A stretch of DNA of 10,117 bases, taken from contig JAGRHX010000124.1 of the NCBI GenBank assembly GCA_020444775.1, forward strand, positions 1 through 10,117, given 5' to 3'. The stretch is from Gammaproteobacteria bacterium. GTDB lineage: Bacteria > Pseudomonadota > Gammaproteobacteria > HK1. The position numbers were made by a program, and so were the translations under genes. The notes beneath the pieces are model-generated. The model had not been told where the DNA came from. It worked only from the letters and a program-made list of their open reading frames with translations, and searched no databases. Shown one piece after another: positions 1 through 5,709 of this stretch (position 1 is the first letter of the stretch; every line of letters starts with the position of its first letter).

Positions 1-94
1 CGAGGGCCCCGTTCTGGTTTCAGAACATCGGCCGTTCGGATGACGCGCTGCTGGACGGTGTGGCGGCACCAGAACAGGTCTCAGGCCCGGGTCC

Positions 95-1006
95 TCAGTG
101 CCGTCGACCGAGCATCTGGGTCATGGCGATACCCAGCAACACCATCGCCGCGCCCGACATCTGCACCTGGCTCAGCCACTGACCGAGCAGCAGACCTGAG
201 AGCGTGATCCCCACCACCGGCGACAGATACAGATAGGTCGCGATCCGGGTCAGCCCCAGACGGGCAAGACCCCCGCCCCAGGCGGCCAGACCAAAGCAGC
301 CCACCACCAGTGAGGTGTGGGCGAAAGCGAGCACGGTCGTCGCATCGACCCGCTGCCAGTCCTGCGCGATTGCACCTGGTAACGCCAGCGGCAGCAACAG
401 ACCAGAGCCGAGCAGCGCGCACCAGCCACTCGTTCGCCAGACGCCCAGACGCAGCACACATGGCCTGGACAAAGCCCCGTAGACCGCCCAGACCGCGGCG
501 ACGAACACGAACAGCGCGTCGCCCAGCACGGAACCGCCAGCCAGATTGAAGCTGCTGTAGCTGTCGTTGACGATGACGAACACGCCCAGGAAGGCCAACA
601 GCACACCGATCCATCCAGCGGCGCTGAGCCGCTCCCCTGCGAGCAGGCCGAACATCGCGCCGAAGATCGGGGTGGTTGCGACCAGCACCACCGCCTTGGC
701 CGGTGTGGTCATGGTCAAGGCCACCGCCCAGGTCCCCTGGAAGAGGGCGTAGCCAAGAAATCCCAAGCCCGCCAGACGCCACAGATCCGCGCGGCTCACG
801 GCGATGCTCTGGCCCCGCAAGGCCAGCAGGGTGAGCATCACGGTCCCCGCCAGCAGATAGCGGGCACAGGCGAACAGCACGGGGTCCACCGTCGAGACGA
901 TGTGCTTGCCGGCCGGATAGGCGGAGCCGAAGGTGAGCGCGACGAACAGACCCATCGCGTGTCCCGCCGCGAGCTGCCGCCCCTCGGCCTGAGCAGTGGT
1001 TGTCAT
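95..1006 (-). CDS. EamA/DMT-family membrane transporter (drug/metabolite exporter)
   Basis: This 303-residue protein is an inner-membrane carrier of the drug/metabolite transporter superfamily, probably an exporter; the substrate cannot be read from sequence. It is almost entirely hydrophobic, with about ten membrane segments arranged as two EamA repeats. The first repeat runs over roughly residues 15-147, with GSAYPAGKH near 27-35 and TTPIFGAMFGLLAGERLS near 111-128. The second runs over roughly 160-297, with a matching LSPVVGITLSGLLLGQWLS near 261-279. The start ATG at 1006 gives MTTTAQAEGR and the usual family length. The frame stays open upstream to an ATG at 1081, but that extension is Arg-rich and would run toward the divergent sigma gene. 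No strong ribosome-binding site precedes either start. It is transcribed away from the sigma factor across a roughly 150-bp gap. Any role in sulfite or thiol export is speculation from position. Confidence is high for the family and low for the substrate. Confidence 0.9.
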   Translation of the reverse strand: MTTTAQAEGRQLAAGHAMGLFVALTFGSAYPAGKHIVSTVDPVLFACARYLLAGTVMLTLLALRGQSIAVSRADLWRLAGLGFLGYALFQGTWAVALTMTTPAKAVVLVATTPIFGAMFGLLAGERLSAAGWIGVLLAFLGVFVIVNDSYSSFNLAGGSVLGDALFVFVAAVWAVYGALSRPCVLRLGVWRTSGWCALLGSGLLLPLALPGAIAQDWQRVDATTVLAFAHTSLVVGCFGLAAWGGGLARLGLTRIATYLYLSPVVGITLSGLLLGQWLSQVQMSGAAMVLLGIAMTQMLGRRH

Positions 1007-1085
1007 GATGAGATTGGCACGATTACGGACCTGGGCTGGCGCGACAGTATGCCTGCTCCGATGAGACTGACGATCCCGCATGCAA

Positions 1086-1096
1086 GACCACCGGTC
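1086..1096. promoter_or_regulatory. Palindrome-like GACCACCGGTC upstream of the sigma gene
   Basis: GACCACCGGTC differs by one base from GACCACTGGTC, the core of the perfect palindrome at 2534-2548 upstream of the sulfite oxidase. It lies 62 bp before the sigma start, in the divergent gap with the transporter. A shared operator for both transcription units is possible. However, a 10-of-11 match between two regions of 150-200 bp is not improbable by chance. Confidence 0.25.
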
Positions 1097-1157
1097 GCCG
1101 TTGTACGCTGTTCGCGCAGCCGGTCGTCGCCGGTGCGATTGGCAGGGGAGTGTCCGA

Positions 1158-1697
1158 TTGTCGCAGCGCGATCCCGAAGCCCGAATCGAGCCCTATCTGG
1201 ACCGCTTGTTCGGCTATGCCTTCAGCCTTGCCGGCCAGCGTGAGGAGGCCGAGGATCTGCTTCAGGAGTGCGCGCTGCGTGCCTTGGGCGCGAGCAGCGT
1301 GCCGGTCGATGAGCGCGCTTACCGAGCCTGGTTGTTCCGCATCCTGCGCAACCTGTTCCTGGACCGGCGGCGCCGTTCGGTGCGTGAGCCCGTCTCGGAG
1401 TCGCAGGCGGACATGCAGGTGATCGCCGACTGGACCGTATTGCAGCAAGAGGAGATGCGGCGTATCAACATCCTCACGGTTCGGGCTGGCCTTGCCCGAC
1501 TCGCGCTCGCCCATCGAGAGGTGCTGGCGTTGGTCGACATCGCGGGATTCAGCTACGCCGAGGCGGCCGAGCAGCTCGGTGTGCCGGTCGGCACGGTGAT
1601 GAGCCGAGTGAGCCGTGCCCGGCTCGCCCTGTTGGCGCAGATCGAGCAGGGCGCGGTGGTGCAGGGCAGCGCGCCGCGGCGGAGTCGCAAGCCTTGA
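1158..1697 (+). CDS. ECF-type RNA polymerase sigma factor
   Basis: This 179-residue protein is an extracytoplasmic-function sigma factor that directs RNA polymerase to a small regulon. Region 2 spans about residues 10-75, with YLDRLFGYAFSLAGQREEAE and the basic RAWLFRILRNLFLDRRRR stretch that binds and melts the -10 element. Region 4 spans about 108-160, with GFSYAEAAEQLGVPVGTVMS as the helix-turn-helix for -35 recognition. There is no region 1 or 3, as expected for the class. The TTG start is chosen because AGGGGAG (1144-1150) lies 7 nt upstream; the frame is open back to an ATG at 1080, but that extension has no ribosome-binding site. Its stop overlaps the start of the anti-sigma gene, so the two are translationally coupled. 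The downstream sulfite oxidase suggests an RpoE4-type role as in Sinorhizobium meliloti, where ECF factors activated by sulfite drive sulfite oxidation. That regulatory role is inferred from context. Confidence 0.93.
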   Translation: MSQRDPEARIEPYLDRLFGYAFSLAGQREEAEDLLQECALRALGASSVPVDERAYRAWLFRILRNLFLDRRRRSVREPVSESQADMQVIADWTVLQQEEMRRINILTVRAGLARLALAHREVLALVDIAGFSYAEAAEQLGVPVGTVMSRVSRARLALLAQIEQGAVVQGSAPRRSRKP

Positions 1698-2479
1698 TTG
1701 ACGAACTCGACCTCGACCCGGCGCTGCTGTCGGCCTACGTGGACGGTGAGCTGGACCCGCTGCAGGCCGCGGATATCGCACGCGCCGTGGCCCGTGACCC
1801 AAGGCTCGCGGCGAGGGTCGCGCTGCTCGCCCACCTCAAGGCGACCGTGTCCCAGTCACCGCGCGCGCCGAGCCTGCCAACGTTGGCGGTGCCGGCGCGC
1901 GAGCAGTCCAGGCGTCTGACCCAGACCATGCGTGCGATGATCCTGCTGGTGTCGGTCCTGCTGTCCGCCGACGCCCCACACAGCGAGGCAGGCTGGCTGG
2001 GCGCCCTCAGCGCCGCGCAGCGGATGCACCGTGCCTGGCAGCCGAGCGAGTCCGCGCCGGCCTCGGCCGCCCCGACACTGGCCGCTTTGCTGCGGCGCGT
2101 GCATGCGCCACAAGGCGTGGTGCCGGACCTGCAGGACGTGGGGCTGAGCATCGACGACGTGCGCTACGAGTCCGATCCCGCGCGTGTCCATGTCGGTTAT
2201 CTGGGCGTCCGAGGCTGCCGAGTGAGCCTGGTGATGTTCGCCGATCCGACCGGATTTCCCCAGACCATGCAGTCCCGTCGGCTCGGATCCAGGACCGTGC
2301 ACGCCTGGCGCGCGCACCATATCGGAGTGGTATTGCTCGGAGAGCGCATGCCGGCCAGTCGCCTGCGCACGATTGCGGCGGTCATCCAAGAGCACGTGCG
2401 GACCCTCCAGCCCCTGGACGCGGACGGACGCGCGCTGCTGCTCGCGAGCCGCAAGTCCGCACTGCCCTGCATGGTCTGA
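1694..2479 (+). CDS. Probable membrane-linked anti-sigma factor
   Basis: This 261-residue protein is the likely cognate anti-sigma factor of the preceding ECF gene. Residues 8-55 have the look of an anti-sigma N-terminal domain: ALLSAYVDGELDPLQAADIA followed by an acidic/basic helix ending at about HLKATV. The HxxxCxxC zinc motif of ZAS-type anti-sigmas is absent. A short hydrophobic stretch at about 80-92 (MRAMILLVSVLLSA) could be a single membrane span, but it is short and the topology is uncertain. The remainder (about 130-261) is an alpha/beta region without a motif I recognise, with lone Cys residues near 175 and 259. It may be the sensing domain. The TTG start lies inside the overlap TTGA with the sigma stop, and GGCGGAG sits upstream. 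Assignment rests on the N-terminal pattern and the sigma/anti-sigma gene order. The signal sensed is unknown, with sulfite the contextual guess. Confidence 0.75.
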   Translation: MIDELDLDPALLSAYVDGELDPLQAADIARAVARDPRLAARVALLAHLKATVSQSPRAPSLPTLAVPAREQSRRLTQTMRAMILLVSVLLSADAPHSEAGWLGALSAAQRMHRAWQPSESAPASAAPTLAALLRRVHAPQGVVPDLQDVGLSIDDVRYESDPARVHVGYLGVRGCRVSLVMFADPTGFPQTMQSRRLGSRTVHAWRAHHIGVVLLGERMPASRLRTIAAVIQEHVRTLQPLDADGRALLLASRKSALPCMV

Positions 2480-2504
2480 GCTGGCGACAGCCGGCACGCC
2501 AATC

Positions 2505-2536
2505 CATCCGCGCGCTCGGCCGAGGTGGCGCGGATG
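2505..2536 (+). other. Strong nested hairpin after the anti-sigma gene
   Basis: CATCCGCGC (2505-2513) and GCGCGGATG (2528-2536) form a perfect 9-bp stem. The loop contains a second perfect palindrome, CTCGGCCGAG (2515-2524). It begins 25 nt after the anti-sigma stop. No T-tract follows, so it is not a classical intrinsic terminator. It could attenuate or end the sigma/anti-sigma transcript, or shield the mRNA 3' end. Its last bases overlap the adjoining palindrome at 2534-2548. Confidence 0.5.
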
Positions 2537-2548
2537 ACCACTGGTCAT
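2534..2548. promoter_or_regulatory. Perfect 15-bp palindrome, candidate operator
   Basis: ATGACCACTGGTCAT is a perfect 7-1-7 inverted repeat. It directly abuts GGAATGGAATAC, the proposed -35 region of the sulfite oxidase promoter, and lies about 145 bp before the oxidase ATG. The position and symmetry fit a binding site for a dimeric regulator acting just upstream of, or overlapping, the polymerase site. The regulator is unknown and no regulator gene other than the sigma pair is in the window. Confidence 0.45.
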
Positions 2549-2575
2549 GGAATGGAATACCTCGTCCGTTCGTTT
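2549..2575 (+). promoter_or_regulatory. Putative ECF-sigma promoter for the sulfite oxidase operon
   Basis: GGAAT (2549-2553) and CGTTT (2571-2575) are separated by 17 bp. This resembles the GGAA-type -35 and CGT-type -10 elements used by many ECF sigma factors. The GGAAT is repeated in tandem (2554-2558). The region is visibly more A/T-rich than its surroundings. An untranslated leader of roughly 110 nt to the ATG at 2694 would follow. No equally good copy was found before the sigma gene. The match is by eye to a loose consensus, so confidence is modest. Confidence 0.35.
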
Positions 2576-2693
2576 CTTCTCCCGTGTAACTGACAAGGTC
2601 GAGCGACATCGACCGTGATGCACCGCGACATACGGCCCATGGGTCGCTGTCCGGCACCACCGAGGACCGGCACCCGCCAGGAGAGGAGACGCG

Positions 2694-2735
2694 ATGAACG
2701 ACAAACGCAAAGAACGGGGTATCTGTGAGCTCTAA
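2694..2735 (+). pseudogene. Broken 5' end of the sulfite oxidase gene, or short leader peptide
   Basis: A tandem Shine-Dalgarno, AGGAGAGGAG (2679-2688), lies 5 nt before an ATG at 2694, the strongest ribosome-binding site of the locus. The frame reads MNDKRKERGICEL and then stops at TAA (2733-2735). Beyond the stop the same frame continues without shift as ESDPERADWLVFGRR into the sulfite oxidase Tat signal. The ATG is exactly 24 codons before GTG 2766. A Glu-Leu-(Tyr)-x-x-Asp-Pro-Glu-Arg-Ala-Asp pattern before the twin-arginine region matches my recollection of related SorA/SorT precursors. The TAA is therefore probably a single-base change from a Tyr codon (TAC or TAT), or a sequencing error. 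Alternatively it is a real 13-residue leader with reinitiation 30 nt downstream. Every complete gene in this window ends in TGA or TAG, so nothing else here suggests TAA is read as sense. Confidence 0.7.
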
Positions 2736-2765
2736 GAGTCCGATCCGGAGCGTGCCGACTGGCTC

Positions 2766-4007
2766 GTGTTCGGTCGACGCGCACGCGCTGACCGACGGGG
2801 CTTCCTGCGTGGCGCGGGTCTGGCCGCCATGGGGGCCGCGGTCGGCGGCACCATTCCCCTGCACGGCAACATGCCTGGTGGTTTGATCCCGGCGGCCCTC
2901 GCGGAAGGTCTTCAGGATTTCAAGCTGCAGGGCAAGGACGGCCTGACGGTGCTCAACGACCGGCCGATCAATGCCGAGACCCCTGCGCATCTGCTCGATG
3001 ATGACGTCACACCGGCCGCCCGGCATTTCGTTCGCAACAATGGTCTCGTTCCCGAGATGGCGAAGTCCATGGACGCCGCCGGCTGGACCTTGCGTATCGA
3101 TGGTCTGGTCGACACGCCGCTCGATCTGTCGCTCGAGGATCTGCGATCGCGCTTCGAGGTCGTCAAGCTGAAGTTGCAGCTCGAGTGTGGCGGTAACGGG
3201 CGAGCCGCCTTCAATCCGCCGGCCTCGGGCAATCAGTGGACGGTGGGTGCGGTCGGTAACGCCGAGTGGACCGGCGTGCGCTTGAAAGACGTGCTGGCCG
3301 CCGCGGGGCTGAAGAGCGGCGCCGTCTACACCGCGCACTATGGTATGGACCCGCACCTATCGGGCAAGCCGGGCAAGCTGCCTATCTCGAGGGGCGTGCC
3401 GATCGCCAAGGCCCTGGAGCCCCATACCTTGATCGCCTTCGAGATGAACGGCGAGCCGATCCCCGCGCTGAACGGCTTCCCGGTCCGCGTGGTGGCCGCC
3501 GGCTGGCCCGGCTCCTGCTCGCAGAAATGGCTGCAGCGTACCCAGATCCGGGACGTGGTCCACGACGGACCGAAGATGACCGGCACCTCCTACCGGGTGC
3601 CGGCCTACAACGTGGCACCTGGAACCGATGTGCCGAAGTCCGATTTCGAGATCATCGAAGCCATGCCGGTGAAGTCTCTGATCACCTTTCCCCAGACCGG
3701 CGTGCAGATCCCCGGCAACGAGGTATCGGTACGGGGTCATGCCTGGGCCGGTGAGCGAGCGGTGGCGCGGGTCGACCTGAGCATCGACTTCGGCGCGACC
3801 TGGATCCCGACCACGCTTGCCGCTCCACCCAACAAGTACGCCTGGCAGCGCTTCAGCGCCGACGTGCGATTCCCCCAGAAGGGCTACTACGAGGTCTGGG
3901 CACGCGCCACCGACGATCAAGGCGTGGCGCAACCCTTCGCCATCAACTGGAACCCGAAGGGTTATCTCAACAACAGCCTGCACCGCATCTCGGTGACGGT
4001 TGCCTGA
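2766..4007 (+). CDS. sorA: Tat-exported molybdenum sulfite oxidase (SorA/SorT type), main frame
   Basis: This is the catalytic subunit of a periplasmic sulfite dehydrogenase, oxidising sulfite to sulfate and passing electrons to cytochrome c. From GTG 2766 it is 413 residues. A twin-arginine signal (DRRGFLRGAGLAAMG, about 9-23) precedes a hydrophobic stretch and ALA near 44-46. The oxidoreductase molybdopterin domain spans about 95-265. It contains LECGGNGR, with Cys141 as the expected molybdenum thiolate ligand, and the conserved RVVAAGWPGSCSQKWLQRTQI near 241-261. A Mo-co dimerisation domain follows (about 285-413), with VRGHAWAGE and VDLSIDFGATW. The upstream part of the frame (2694-2765) carries an in-frame TAA. 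The GTG has only a poorly spaced GGAG about 15 nt upstream, so expression may be weak or depend on reinitiation. The signal peptide and active site are intact, so the enzyme could be functional. It is followed by its likely electron acceptor, a diheme cytochrome c. Confidence 0.9.
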   Translation: MFGRRARADRRGFLRGAGLAAMGAAVGGTIPLHGNMPGGLIPAALAEGLQDFKLQGKDGLTVLNDRPINAETPAHLLDDDVTPAARHFVRNNGLVPEMAKSMDAAGWTLRIDGLVDTPLDLSLEDLRSRFEVVKLKLQLECGGNGRAAFNPPASGNQWTVGAVGNAEWTGVRLKDVLAAAGLKSGAVYTAHYGMDPHLSGKPGKLPISRGVPIAKALEPHTLIAFEMNGEPIPALNGFPVRVVAAGWPGSCSQKWLQRTQIRDVVHDGPKMTGTSYRVPAYNVAPGTDVPKSDFEIIEAMPVKSLITFPQTGVQIPGNEVSVRGHAWAGERAVARVDLSIDFGATWIPTTLAAPPNKYAWQRFSADVRFPQKGYYEVWARATDDQGVAQPFAINWNPKGYLNNSLHRISVTVA

Positions 4008-4016
4008 GACCTAGCA

Positions 4017-4046
4017 CCCGGTAGCGTGGCGCCGCCCGCTGCCGGG
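4017..4046 (+). other. Intercistronic hairpin between sulfite oxidase and cytochrome c
   Basis: CCCGGTAGCG (4017-4026) pairs with CGCTGCCGGG (4037-4046) over 10 bp, with one G-U wobble and a 10-nt loop. It begins 10 nt after the oxidase stop and ends 43 nt before the cytochrome start. An overlapping alternative pairing, CACCCGG (4015-4021) with CCGGGTG (4049-4055), also exists. No T-tract follows, so mRNA stabilisation or differential expression within an operon is more likely than full termination. Confidence 0.5.
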
Positions 4047-4089
4047 AGCCGGGTGGCACCGTTCGAGCCCATCAGCTTTGGAGGTGGAC

Positions 4090-4776
4090 GTGCACGGTTA
4101 CAAGGTGCGATCGATGTTCGGCTGGCTGCTGTTGCTGGCCATGGGGCCGGTGCTGGCGGCGGACGACATCGCGGCACGGCTGGCGAGCGCCTCGGCCGAC
4201 CAGGGTCGACTGGCCTTCCAGGTCTGTAGCGCCTGCCACACGATCGAGAAGGGTGGCCCGACCCGTGTCGGGCCCAACCTGTATGACGTCGTCGACGCGC
4301 CGGTGGCTGCCAGGCGTGGCTACGACTACTCGCCGGCGCTCGCCGGCCTGGGCGGACGGTGGACCTTCGAGCGGCTGGATGACTTCCTGCGCTCGCCCGA
4401 CGCCTATGCGCCGGGCACGCGCATGGTCTACCCGGGCGTTGCCGATGCGGCGGTGCGCGCCAGTGTCATCGAATGGCTGAGGACTCACTCCGATGCGCCG
4501 GTCGCGCGACCGACGCCGGCGACCGCGACCGCCGCCACCGAGGCCCCGGATCCGTTCGGCGGGGACTGGCCCCAGGGACCCGGACGCGAGCTGACCGGCT
4601 TCACCTGCCAGGCCTGTCACTCGCTGGCGATCGTCAAGCAGCAGGGGCTGCCGCGCTCACGCTGGGACGAGCTGCTCGACTGGATGGTGGAGGAGCAGGA
4701 GATGGATCCGCTGCAGCCACAGGAGCGGACCCTGGTGCTGGACTATCTGACGGCGCATTTCGGCGTACCGGACTGA
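4090..4776 (+). CDS. Secreted diheme cytochrome c, probable electron acceptor of sulfite oxidase
   Basis: This 228-residue protein is a periplasmic or membrane-tethered diheme cytochrome c. The first 23 residues form a signal peptide with basic residues, an FGWLLLLAMGPVL core and a VLA-AD cleavage site. Domain 1 (about 35-135) is a class I cytochrome c with CSACH (46-50) and a likely Met112 ligand in GTRMVYPG. A Pro/Ala/Thr linker (about 137-158) follows. Domain 2 (about 160-228) has CQACH (173-177), then LPRSRWDELLDWMVEEQEMDPL, with Met199 or Met205 as ligand. Domain 2 resembles the C-terminal cytochrome module paired with sulfite dehydrogenases. GTG 4090 is chosen because GGAGGT (4080-4085) precedes it, although the spacing of 4 nt is short; the frame is open back to TTG 4078. 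The protein appears to join a SorU-like and a SorB-like heme domain in one chain, allowing sulfite electrons to pass toward the respiratory chain. The electron-acceptor role is inferred from position. Confidence 0.88.
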   Translation: MHGYKVRSMFGWLLLLAMGPVLAADDIAARLASASADQGRLAFQVCSACHTIEKGGPTRVGPNLYDVVDAPVAARRGYDYSPALAGLGGRWTFERLDDFLRSPDAYAPGTRMVYPGVADAAVRASVIEWLRTHSDAPVARPTPATATAATEAPDPFGGDWPQGPGRELTGFTCQACHSLAIVKQQGLPRSRWDELLDWMVEEQEMDPLQPQERTLVLDYLTAHFGVPD

Positions 4777-5049
4777 ACTGACCGCGCTTTGGGCTTCCGC
4801 ATGGCCCCAGGCGTGTTCGAGTGCGAGAGAAGCTCCTTTGAGCGGTTGGGATGTTGTTTCGTCTGTCTGTTCAGACTCCCCATGCGGAGCGCCGAAAGCG
4901 CGAACATGCGAACCTACCTGGATCGCATCCATTCGGGCGCTCGCGACCGGTCGGGTCGGACGATGGGATGCTGGCCAGTCCGCTGCGCCGGGTACAATCT
5001 GCGTTCGGTGCGGCTACGGTTGCCCCGACCAGGCTCGGTTCCCATTCTC
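4777..5049. other. Convergent intergenic region without a recognised gene
   Basis: This gap separates the cytochrome gene (plus) from dgkA (minus). No intrinsic terminator with a T-tract was found for either gene. The only notable element is TACAAT at 4993-4998, in a context that looks like a sigma-70 -10 box, but no TTGACA-like -35 lies at 16-18 bp and no start codon with a ribosome-binding site follows. Frames open across this stretch have no recognisable protein character. Confidence 0.5.
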
Positions 5050-5439
5050 TCAGCCCGGCCACCACACCTCGAGCAGCACCAGAACCCAAACCACCAGGCA
5101 ATTCATCAGGCTAACCGAAACCGCCGCGCTACCGATGTCCTTGGCGCGCTTGGAGAAATCGTGATCGGCCAGCGAGATACGGTCCACCGCTGCCTCGATC
5201 GCCGAGTTCAGCAGTTCGGTGAGCAGCACGAGAAACAGCGCGCTGATGAGCAGCGCACGCTGGGTCAGCGTCGCTGGAACCAGACAGGCGATGGGCAGCA
5301 GCACAGCGGCCGCGACGATCTCCTGGCGGAACGCGGACTCGTTTCTGTACGCCGCGCTGAAGCCGTCCATGGAATAGAAGAATGCGCGCCAGATGCGCGC
5401 CACGCCGCCGTGGCTCTTGTGAGGGTTGGTCACATTCAA
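5050..5439 (-). CDS. dgkA: Diacylglycerol kinase, DgkA family
   Basis: This 129-residue integral membrane enzyme phosphorylates diacylglycerol to phosphatidic acid with ATP, returning diacylglycerol to phospholipid synthesis. It is close to the usual DgkA length of about 120. Family landmarks are YRNESAFRQE (31-40), three membrane helices at about 41-56, 62-82 and 104-124, TELLNSAIEAAVDR (74-87) with the catalytic Glu75 and nearby Glu82, and KRAKDIGSAAV (97-107). The start is TTG 5439, because GGGAG lies 9 nt upstream; GTG 5433 two codons later is the alternative, and the frame is open further up to 5520 without family-like residues. It is divergent from the PlcP-like gene, with about 270 bp between them. 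The adjacent phospholipase produces diacylglycerol, which this enzyme can remove. That makes the pairing metabolically sensible. Confidence 0.92.
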   Translation of the reverse strand: MNVTNPHKSHGGVARIWRAFFYSMDGFSAAYRNESAFRQEIVAAAVLLPIACLVPATLTQRALLISALFLVLLTELLNSAIEAAVDRISLADHDFSKRAKDIGSAAVSVSLMNCLVVWVLVLLEVWWPG

Positions 5440-5646
5440 TCGAACGATCTCCCAAGCGGTCCCACCAGGATATGCCGGTTTTGGGTCGATTCTGTGACGC
5501 CTGTGCGGCGGTGCTGGCAATACGAACGAGACCGAATATTTGTTCGCAGATGACGAAGCCGTGGCCAGTTCTTGAAGACATTTGAAAGGGCGAGCACTTG
5601 CGGACTGGCCAATACAGGTTCACGGCGTCGCAACAAATCGTTCACC

Positions 5647-5692
5647 GCTGGATCAATTCCGTTCGATAGTATCGTATGCAAATTGATCCAGC
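5647..5692 (+). promoter_or_regulatory. Long inverted repeat just upstream of the plcP-like gene
   Basis: GCTGGATCAATT (5647-5658) and AATTGATCCAGC (5681-5692) are a perfect 12-bp inverted repeat around a 22-bp centre. The centre contains a second symmetric element, CGATAGTATCG (5664-5674). The repeat ends 17 bp before the ATG at 5710. It could form an mRNA hairpin that masks initiation, or be a bipartite operator in the dgkA/plcP divergent promoter region. It lacks a T-tract, so it is unlikely to be a terminator. Confidence 0.6.
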
Positions 5693-5709
5693 CGTGTGAC
5701 AACAGCTCA

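Noticed and set aside
11..26. Small hairpin GTTCTG-GTTT-CAGAAC at the left edge.
   Set aside because: A six-base stem without a T-tract, too far past the transporter stop to call a terminator with any confidence.
1..94. Plus-strand frame reading APFWFQNIGRSDDALLDG, faintly like a copper-chaperone PCu(A)C segment.
   Set aside because: The following residues do not contain the expected metal-binding His/Met motif and the frame runs into the antisense of the transporter gene. There is too little sequence to call a gene fragment.
2694..2765. Recoding of TAA as an amino acid to explain the interrupted oxidase frame.
   Set aside because: One site is not evidence of a code change. The absence of TAA stops among the few complete genes here is expected at high G+C.
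2382..3356. A long open frame on the minus strand opposite the sulfite oxidase.
   Set aside because: The plus strand carries a well-conserved Mo enzyme; the antisense frame is a by-product of high-G+C codon use.
4993..4998. TACAAT as a sigma-70 promoter between the cytochrome and dgkA genes.
   Set aside because: There is no acceptable -35 element at the right distance and no gene or obvious small-RNA structure downstream.
4789..5553. A long open frame on the plus strand, about 254 codons.
   Set aside because: It runs antisense through dgkA, which has clear family motifs. Its own translation is Arg/Gln-rich with no domain character.
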